A program made the position numbers and the translations under genes. This document shows positions 57,701-64,000 of a stretch of 64,000 nucleotides of DNA, piece by piece. Below the pieces are notes generated by a model. It had not been told where the DNA came from. It was given only the letters and a program-made list of their open reading frames with translations, and searched no databases. This DNA is from Lineus longissimus. Its lineage: Eukaryota > Nemertea > Pilidiophora > Heteronemertea > Lineidae. The number at the start of each line of letters is the position of its first letter. Position 1 is the stretch's first letter. Location of the stretch: NCBI RefSeq assembly GCF_910592395.1, contig NC_088309.1, positions 13,768,599 through 13,832,598 of the forward strand, given 5' to 3'.

Positions 57701-59066
57701 AGCAGTTCGGTGGCACCTGGATGCGTCTCCTCAATGTTTGCCAAATAAACAGAGAAGAATGTCAGGTATCGAGCGTAGTTTTGGCCATCAAAACTAAGAA
57801 CAGATTTGCCATCAGGTTCAAACATGCTCCGTACAAATAGAAGTCATTTGTCTTTACTGCCATGAGGAGGGATAGCACAAGCCAGATGTGATCCATGTAA
57901 GATAGCCAAAATGCTGCAGTCTTCCCAAGGGTTCCTGATCTGACCTGAAGACGGAATTCAATGTAATCACTCATGTACGTCTGGAATGCTGCATCCCCTA
58001 AGGCTTCATCCAAGTTTTCCTTGTCTCTGGAACTAACGAGCTCAGACAATTTTGACATCGATTCTTCTGGTAGTTTCTGGTTCAATTCACCCTCCAGCTG
58101 TTGAAACTTGAGAAGGAGCATTCTTTCTAAGGCCTCAGCAATGCTCTTATGGCAGTGCATCGCCCTGCTGTAGTTCTTCCCAGAGATCACTCCTTTGAGG
58201 GAGCCACTTGACATCAGTCCTGACTCGAGCAAGATTTCGGAGAATCCTGAACCATCCATCTTCTTGCCAACCATCTTCAAGTAGGCACACACTGCGTGGA
58301 AGGAACCTATCATCACGATGTGGTCTTTGTATGTGTCGGGGCTTTTCCAAAGTATAGGGTATGCCTTCATGCATACACCCAAGCCAAAGGTTGTGATTGC
58401 ATATCTCTGGCCGACTTCATCACTGCTTTGACATCCTTAGGCACTCCTGCACTGTGCTGTTGTCTGTAATGAGTTGGTTTATCACAGGATTGTAGTCTAT
58501 GCTAGTCAGGTTGGTGGGAGGGATCCCAGTTTCGGAGATGAAACCACCCCATCCTGGGACACACTGACTTGTTGCACTACTCAGCATTCTGATAATGCAC
58601 CAGGCAAAGTTCATCGCCTCTGATTTCGTCAAGGCACCCTCACTTTCAGGAACAGATAGATGTTTTATTGTCATCTGCGGGCTGTTCCTCTGACTGATGA
58701 AACAAGGAGGGAGACTGTCTGGTTCATGACCTTTTGACCTCTGTTGTCCTACATATTGCGTTAATTTGCATATTGATTATCGTGGAGTCTAGAGTGGCTC
58801 AAGACAAACATTTTGATGGGTCATACACTTTCCTATGATAAACCAGTCAAGAGTAATGTCAATTTAGATTTCCCCTACCCCAAGACTGGCCGCAGAAAAA
58901 AAAAGGAACCACGCCCACAAGAACACCCCAAGAGTGGTATTGAGTCTCTACATTTTCCATGGCAACATAAAACATATGAAAATATAGATCAAATACTACA
59001 ACTTGCATGCATTTTCATCAGTTTTAGGGGGGGGGGGGTTGCAAGGTGGGCCTACTCAGCCCATGG
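54760..59066 (-). mobile_element. 4.3-kb DNA transposon with about 336-bp inverted repeats and a FEN/XPG-like nuclease gene (Academ-like)
   Basis: Left end CCATGGGCTGAGTAGGCCCA at 54760; the right end is its reverse complement, finishing at 59066. Similarity continues for about 336 bases (54760-55095 against 58728-59066) at roughly nine in ten identical, differing also in the length of an internal C/G run. The interior is one minus-strand gene relic (55702-58674). The flanks are two halves of one family A unit. A clear target duplication is not visible (left GCTT, right ACTA), as if mutated or very short. A DNA transposon whose main gene carries an XPG-type nuclease domain matches what I recall of the Academ superfamily (AcademX branch). 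The N-terminal part of the gene is missing, so the copy is internally deleted and inactive. Confidence 0.85.
55702..58674 (-). pseudogene. FEN/XPG-like (PIN-fold) nuclease protein of the 4.3-kb transposon, decayed
   Basis: Three pieces follow one another: 58674-58420 (VPGWGGFISETG, IPPTNLTSIDYNPVINQ); after a frameshift 58382-57830 (CMKAYPILWKSPD, IGSFHAVCAYLKMVGKKMDG, SGKNYSRAMHCHK); after a second frameshift 57825-56167 (DGQNYARYLTFFSVY ... nuclease). The latter continues in the same frame through two TGA stops to 55702 (INYQ-like VNYQVAIWKRG, EIPHPAEDHGWTIDDG). The nuclease part has EETDTR (acidic pair), SPDTDIFFILL (Asp pair) and LHAFSRCDTTSAFKGIGK. These correspond to the EAEA, ED-x-D and GCD...GIG blocks of FEN1/XPG enzymes, including the helix-hairpin-helix GIGK. 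All catalytic acids are kept. Both TGAs could be CGA codons lost by CpG decay. Multicopy homologues with the same block order occur in fish and invertebrate genome predictions. The element's own mobilisation function is inferred. Confidence 0.85.
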
Positions 59067-59338
59067 ACTATTATAAGTGACTTGTTTTCGATGATATTTT
59101 TATGGTAGCAAGAATGCATCACATATTCTATGGGTTTTTGATTTGAACTTATTTTCAAGGTCACAGAGGTCAAATAGCGTAAATTGCCTGTTTGAGTGTA
59201 CCTATAGCACGTTTCTTAACCGCTAAAGCTGTGAACTTGAAATTTGATTTGAGATATTTCAGCATTGTTTTGCCTTTTTATGCCTCACTCTCCTGATATG
59301 TATCAATAACATCAAAATTTTTCTGAATAAAGATATAT

Positions 59339-60578
59339 AAGGTAAAATGGGGTATTTGTAACCTCGGTCTAATTGTAGCCCCTGGCAATGTTTTTGATTC
59401 ATATATTCCGGTAACGATGGAATTATTCAGCCAATGCAAGCATGGATATGAAAGAGGTGACTCTTGATTATCACAACATAAATAGTTTTTGGATTATGCA
59501 ATATGCTTTGTAAGAGCATTGTCTATAAGAAGTAAACAAATCAGACATATGCACAAAAAAAGTTGAGGTCGAACTTTTTGCAGGCATAAATTTTCCATAC
59601 TTGCAGAGTATTGATATATTTGAAAGTTGGTTCAGGTGGCTATCAGTATCGAGTATCGAGTATCAGTATCGAGTGTAAAGAATGTTGTATGTGGCGTTTG
59701 ATGTAATCATCAAACTTAAATTTTTTAGAGACGCTTTTCTCACCAAGGTTCCCTCAGGGTATTTGTAGCTCGTTGGTTCGGGGTATTTGTAGCCACCATA
59801 AAAAGCTCAATATATCCTGCAATAAATCAAGAAGATGCTTGGTTTCTTTGTTCTTATACCTGAAATATATCATTTCATCATAAAAATATCCGATTTAGAC
59901 ACAATGTTAACCCTTTACATACCAACAATGATACATTTGAGGTTTCATATTAGTTTATCTAAATTTATTTCATAATAATTTTAATATTTTCAAAGCTACT
60001 GGTGTCTCTAGTTAAAGTTACACCATTGACAAGATAGCAGCATTTCTTATGGTACATTGCATTACCATTAAGTGATGCCAGCTAGGAGTTGATACATGAC
60101 CCATACCTAAAACTACTGTTGTTAATGGACCGTCATTTAATTCAGAATATCACAAGATGTTGTCTAACACAGGGTGTTATGTACCAATAAGGAGATAAAT
60201 AGAACTGTGTGTTTTTACACCAGTTTAATATCAGTCTGATTTGTGACGATATTGTTTGAATTGTTCGTCAGTGATTGCGTTGAACATCCCTTAATGTGTT
60301 CAATAAATACTGTTTGACACCAGCGAAATCACATCGTCAGCCTAGATTGGAATAATATGGAAAGTTTTATTACCAATAAAGACCATAAACTTGTGAAAAA
60401 AATGTTCTCATACATAAAATACATGCAATTTTAAACTTTAGTCCAAATTTGTAGGCTAAAAAATTTTGAAGAAGTGCCACTACAAGATGCAGGCCAGTTT
60501 TAGTGAATCTGCCTGGAAATCTCTTGCGTAACCAAATTCAGAGGTGAAAAAGGGGCTACAATTACTCCATTTTACCTT
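59339..60578. mobile_element. 1.24-kb non-autonomous element with GGTAAAATGG ends
   Basis: Inverted ends AAGGTAAAATGGGGTATTTG (left) and AAGGTAAAATGGAGTAATTG (right, reverse complement), extending to TAGCCCC-type words. GGGTATTTGTAGC recurs internally at 59758 and 59780. Flanks are alternating AT on both sides, so the duplication cannot be counted. A (TATCGAG)n run lies at 59641-59677. No coding capacity. Confidence 0.78.
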
Positions 60579-60594
60579 ATATATAAAAAACTTG

Positions 60595-61790
60595 AAAACT
60601 TAAAAAAGTAAAAATTGCAATATCTTACTTATTAGTGACTTGTTTTTTCGATGATATTTTTATGGTAGATACTCCAAGCAATGATACATCACATACCTTT
60701 CAGGTTTTTTATTTTACCTCCTAAGTCACAGCATTTGCAATATGCATTTGGAATTCTTGAGATGCACGCTAGACTGTCGGTCCGTTATTAGTTACGAAGT
60801 TGGCTGTCCTAGAGAGTTCCACCATAGAGCCCCAGGGCTCTGTGGTCAGGGTGGTGTCCTTTGGCCAGTGTTCCTCTCTATTCTTCATTGTTCTTTCGCA
60901 TTCACACTGAGGAGATTTCCGTAAGCTTTTTTTTTAAAGGTGTTTTCTAAGTGGGCAGTGCCCTGTTCATAGACGGTAGATCGTCACCTGCTGCTTCCTG
61001 TCTAGCTTGGTGATGTTGTCAGTCTGGGGGTTGTAACCATTGTTTTCCTTTCTCTATATCTTGGTTAGCTTGTTCTTCAGCAGAGCCTTTGATACTTTGT
61101 AAGAGGTATTGATTTGCTTTTGCTGCTGATTGCGGCCCTCTTTGGCCAGGGTGTCAGCTCATTTGTTTCCAGGTATGCCTACATGTGTGGAGATCCATTG
61201 GAGTATTATCTGGTTTGTTTGAAGCAGGATGCTCAGATCTTGTTGTAGTTCTCTTGCAAGTGCACCTGGTTTCCAACTAGTAAGGCCCTGAAGTGCTGAT
61301 AGAAAGTCAGTGAGAAATATGATCTGTCCTTCCTCTTTGATTGGCATGTAACATGTGGTGATGGGCGGCAGTGGCGAGGGCTTGAAGATCAGCCCACAGA
61401 GATCAATAAAATTGTCATATATTTTCCGTTTGAGTGTAACTATGGCACGTTTCTTAACCACTTAAGCTATGGGCTTGAAACTTGGTACACACGTTCTCCT
61501 ATGTCTGATAAACTCCGACGCCGAAATTCAGTTTAATCTGATTCTTGACTTGGCCAGCAGGGAGCCAAAACTGAAAATGTAAATAGTGCAATATCTCGTT
61601 TATCAGTGACTTGTTTCCAATAATATTTTTATGATAGGTACTCCAAGCAAGGATACATCACATGTCATACCGATTTTGATTTGACCTATATGCTATACAT
61701 GTAGTATATTTCTTAACCAGCATGAATGCCTAACCACCAAATATCTATACAGTGAGCACAATGGCCCCTGACCTTTTCATTCCATATCAA
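60595..61790 (+). repeat. Family A copy A12, split by a non-LTR element
   Basis: Left part 60595-60731 (ATCTTACTTATTAGTGACTT, GATATTTTTATGGTAGATAC), right part 61427-61790 (TTTGAGTGTAACTATGGCAC, ACTTGGCCAGCAGGGAGCC, 3' end CAGTGAGCACAATGGCCCCT). Confidence 0.85.
60766..61425 (-). pseudogene. RNase H and C-terminal end of a non-LTR retrotransposon
   Basis: Read on the minus strand: IIFLTDFLSALQGLTSW, ILQWISTHVGIPGNK, ADTLAKEGRN (RNase H core and end), then after stops LDRKQQVTIYRL, TGHCPLRKHL and, near the 3' end, EEHWPKDTTLTTEPWGSM and ELSRTANFVT. This is the order RNase H, RLRTGH...L, zinc region, WP-x-x-T-x-L...LW of RNase H-bearing non-LTR clades (I/Nimb/Tad-like group). It is 5'-truncated with several stops, and inserted in a family A unit. 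Confidence 0.8.
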
Positions 61791-61966
61791 CCATTCCCTC
61801 AGACCAACTTCAAAATCCAAGCAGAGAGATCACTGGTGTTAGCCACATCTAGTCTTCAAATTGTGAGTGAAAAGGGTAGCCATGTTTTTGGGAATGTTTT
61901 TGTTATCGTTTCTTCTTGATGCCTGTTGCAGCTTTGCTTGTAACTTTATCCAATTCCTTATTGCAG

Positions 61967-62296
61967 GCATCATGAATTCCCAAACACGGCCGCCGTCACA
62001 TTCTAGTCAATCTGACATGCAAGGCCAACGTCCGATCACAGGCAGCCAATTATCACTTGACCAAAAGGATCAAAACCCTATGGACCAGTGTCCCAAGTCA
62101 CCACTGAGTAGTCGCAGTGTAACACAGAACACAACCGTCCCAAATTATTCAAATCCATATAATGTTGCAGTGGCTGGTCGAGTACCCTTGCCCCATAGTT
62201 CTGACATGCGAACGGGCCTTGGTGTTCCGCCTGCCAATCCCCTAATGGTACAACAGATGATGCAAGCACAGATGAGCTCTAACCCAGCTGCAAGGG
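61967..62296 (+). CDS. EIF4ENIF1: 4E-T (EIF4ENIF1) homologue, exon D
   Basis: Acceptor CCTTATTGCAG, donor GTAGGT. Phase 1 in and phase 1 out. The peptide starts IMNSQTRPPSHSSQSDMQGQ, is Ser/Gln/Asn-rich, and contains NPLMVQQMMQAQMSSNPAAR. This can be aligned by eye with the short LVQRMLAQ helix in the C-terminal region of vertebrate 4E-T. The exon follows exons B and C in the order expected for that protein. Confidence 0.7.
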
Positions 62297-63063
62297 GTAG
62301 GTTGTTGCAGGATGCTCTGTTTATCTTCTTATCAGTGTTGATTATTTGAGCAATAGACATAAATTTTTCTAGCGTCATTGAGGCAATGGAATCATCTCAA
62401 ATCGGGCAAAGGCAGAACAGTGCAATCTTGCATATTTTGTTAATCATGTCTTGTATTCAATGTCGATGCAACAATAAACGTTTTTGCCAATTTATCAAAA
62501 TGAGAAATTTGTGAAACTTTGAAAAATATTGATGTGTAAAATAATACCCATGTTTTAGGAATAATATTGTCCGGATTTCACCTGGCAAACTCGGATGCTT
62601 CCCCACAGTGTTTTCAAATGCAAATTTGTTACATGATGGAAAAAAATCAAACCCCACATGCACAAATCCAACATATCACCTATCATCCCTGAAACTTGCA
62701 GTGCTCTCCACCAAGCCGTTACAGAAGAGTTGTCCAGAAACAATTATTTGTCATTTAATAATTTCCTGGATAAAAGTGCTCATTATATCATGAATAATGC
62801 AAAATATCAAACTTTTGCCCGGACCTAGAGTTGTTGTAAATCATCTGATAAACCTTCTATTCCCTGAAAATTGCCTGACGATAGCTCTGATAATAAGCAA
62901 ACTAAATAGGTTAAAACAGTGGAGCTTAAGTTATATAACTAAAAAAAACAACCTCACATTGCACTCCTTCAACATATCACCTATCATTCCTGAAAGTTGT
63001 TGTGCTCTCCACAGAACAGTTACAGAGGAGTTGTTCAGAGACGATATTTGTCATTTGATAACT
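62297..63063. other. Intronic stretch, no recognisable gene
   Basis: Contains a short duplicated motif also found at 50590-50660 in intron 3: CATATCACCTATCATCCCTG, AAACTTGCAGTGCTCTCCAC, CAAGCCGTTAC and AGAAGTTGTCC at 62670-62740, and again at 62970-63035. These are three diverged copies of an unnamed dispersed sequence with the preceding A-run. Confidence 0.5.
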
Positions 63064-63660
63064 GTCCCCCGGAGCTTGTGTAGGGGGACATGGAATTAGT
63101 ACGTGGCACCAGCTTTGGGCTTGTTTCAACCCTGTAGCTTCTAAACGACACAAGCAATCCAATTAAAAAAATAGTGGAAGGAGTGAAGGACATCTGAAGA
63201 TAAGTCCCGCCAAAAATAATTTCGGTCCAATTCCTGGTCTGACCAGTAGGGGGCAAAATGTCATGCCGGACGCACGTTTTCCCTTCTGCCCTGTAACTTC
63301 TCAACAACAAAATATTTTGGTGTGAAATTTAGTGTATTAATAGAGGGCAGGCCAATGGTGTGTCGCGTCAAAAAATTGGCCGAGTTTGATTCCCAACTTG
63401 GCCACCAGGGGGCAATAACGCAAAATTTGTTGGAACTCGCTTGATATTTTTCCGATTTTTACCAACTTCTCACCGATATCAATTTTTCACATGAAATTTG
63501 GTGTGCTGATAGAGGGAGAGCCAAAGTTGTGTCGCGTTGAAGAATTGGTCGAGTTTTATTCTCAACTTGGCCACCAGGGTAAAACAAAAAATACGATATG
63601 TGTTAGAACTTGCTTAATAGTTGTCTGATTGTTACCAAATCTTTCTGGTGAGCTAATCTC
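63064..63660. repeat. Family B tandem-repeat element, copy 2
   Basis: Starts with hairpin GTCCCCC...GGGGGAC (63064-63089). Two and a half units follow, with CAACAAAATATTTTGGTGTG, GGTGTGTCGCGTCAAAAAAT, TTGGCCACCAGGGGGCAATA (CTCF-grade core at 63399-63413) and GACCAGTAGGGGGCAAAATG at 63241. Confidence 0.85.
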
Positions 63661-63880
63661 GCAAGGTTCATAATATCAATTTCTACCTTAAACACAAACA
63701 CATATCTACCAAGTTCAAAAACATAAAAAAACTTTTACTTGATTTTGACAAAAGACCCTCAACACTAGTTCAAAATGGAACTGAACAGGTCTTTAACCAC
63801 TTAATGCTGCAATAACCAGTTTTTCCCTTATGGCTCTGCCGGAATGAATTGCAAGAAAACATCATTTTTCGTCTCTACAG

Positions 63881-63927
63881 GGGCCATCGATCAAGTTCTG
63901 CCAGCTGGTGTGTTTGTGAAGAATTAA
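63881..63927 (+). CDS. EIF4ENIF1: Possible terminal or next 4E-T exon
   Basis: A good acceptor (TTTTTCGTCTCTACAG) precedes 63881. In phase 1, as required by exon D, the frame gives AIDQVLPAGVFVKN and a stop at 63925-63927. A donor-like GTGTGT at 63908 would instead end the exon in phase 1 after LPAG. The peptide is too short to assign by itself. Support comes only from position, phase and acceptor. Confidence 0.35.
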
Positions 63928-64000
63928 GCCTCCTCAGTTAAAGTTTACGCTTGGGATTCCCCTCGATTGTTTGAATTGAGGTTTTAGTACTGGATTTTAC

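Larger units (their letters stand above)
54430..59250 (+). repeat. Family A copy A11, split by the FEN-like element
   Basis: The left half (to 54759) runs through TGGCCACCAGGGGGC at 54709-54723 and GAACAATATCTCGCTT. The right half (from 59067) resumes with ATTATAAGTGACTTGTTTTC and GATGATATTTTTATGG, then the DR3 pair at 59158-59172 and CGTTTCTTAACCGCTAAAGC. In other copies 'atctcgcttattagtgacttg' is continuous, so the 4.3-kb element inserted exactly there. Confidence 0.88.
50304..61966 (+). other. 4E-T intron 3 (about 11.7 kb)
   Basis: Phase 1 on both sides. It holds family A copies, the AT-rich module repeat, an inverted-repeat element at 52934, the 4.3-kb FEN-like element, a large MITE and a non-LTR fragment. 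I see nothing recognisable at 50304-50849, 51550-52229, 52546-52933 and 53611-54429. Confidence 0.6.

Overview
The window looks like an intronic slice of an animal nuclear genome, most likely a marine invertebrate. The signs are spliced exons with GT/AG borders, AT-rich introns of 10 to 26 kb, and a dense, nested load of eukaryotic transposable elements (CR1/L2 and RNase H non-LTR elements, Tc1/mariner, piggyBac, Ginger, Harbinger and Academ types). The mix, together with tandem-repeat-bearing elements resembling the pearl/HINE repeats of molluscs and other invertebrates, fits a deuterostome (echinoderm, hemichordate, lancelet) or a lophotrochozoan. The sequence alone does not let me choose. 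There are no rRNA or tRNA genes, operons or CRISPR arrays.

One host gene appears to run along the + strand through most of the window: a homologue of EIF4ENIF1 (4E-T), the eIF4E-binding translational repressor of P-bodies. Four exons are visible at 12651-12778, 38885-39305, 50082-50303 and 61967-62296. Their splice phases (0, 1, 1) join without breaking the frame. A possible further exon lies at 63881. The rest is intron. A second, small four-exon gene (44819-46276, + strand) sits inside intron 2. It carries a C-terminal domain that I associate with uncharacterised C2H2-type invertebrate and fish proteins.

Layout: 1-3.7 kb, end of a Harbinger-like element and a diverged tandem repeat. 3.7-6.9 kb, broken CR1/L2-type retrotransposon. 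7.1-9.2 kb, broken Ginger-like integrase plus Ulp1-type protease. 9.2-12.6 kb, 65-bp minisatellite, AT-rich module repeat, and a TTAA-flanked element inside a family A repeat. 12.65 kb, exon A. 13-17.4 kb, three-level nest (family A repeat, then Tc1, then piggyBac derivative). 17.4-30.5 kb, duplicated repeats, foldback, 270-bp tandem array, retrotransposon tails, and a 3.5-kb hairpin-ended element holding a second TTAA element. 30.5-38.8 kb, family A copies, Harbinger-like element, 141-bp tandem array, second piggyBac derivative. 38.9-50 kb, exon B, repeats, nested gene. 50-62 kb, exon C, then a 4.3-kb element with 336-bp inverted repeats encoding a FEN/XPG-like nuclease protein. 62-64 kb, exon D and a repeat.

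The most notable observations are these. (1) The 4.3-kb FEN-like nuclease transposon has borders that can be read exactly. (2) A family of hairpin-ended tandem-repeat elements recurs about a dozen times, and its unit carries both a consensus-grade CTCF core and a perfect direct repeat of nuclear-receptor half-sites. (3) Insertions with TTAA, TTA and TA duplications record the order of invasions.
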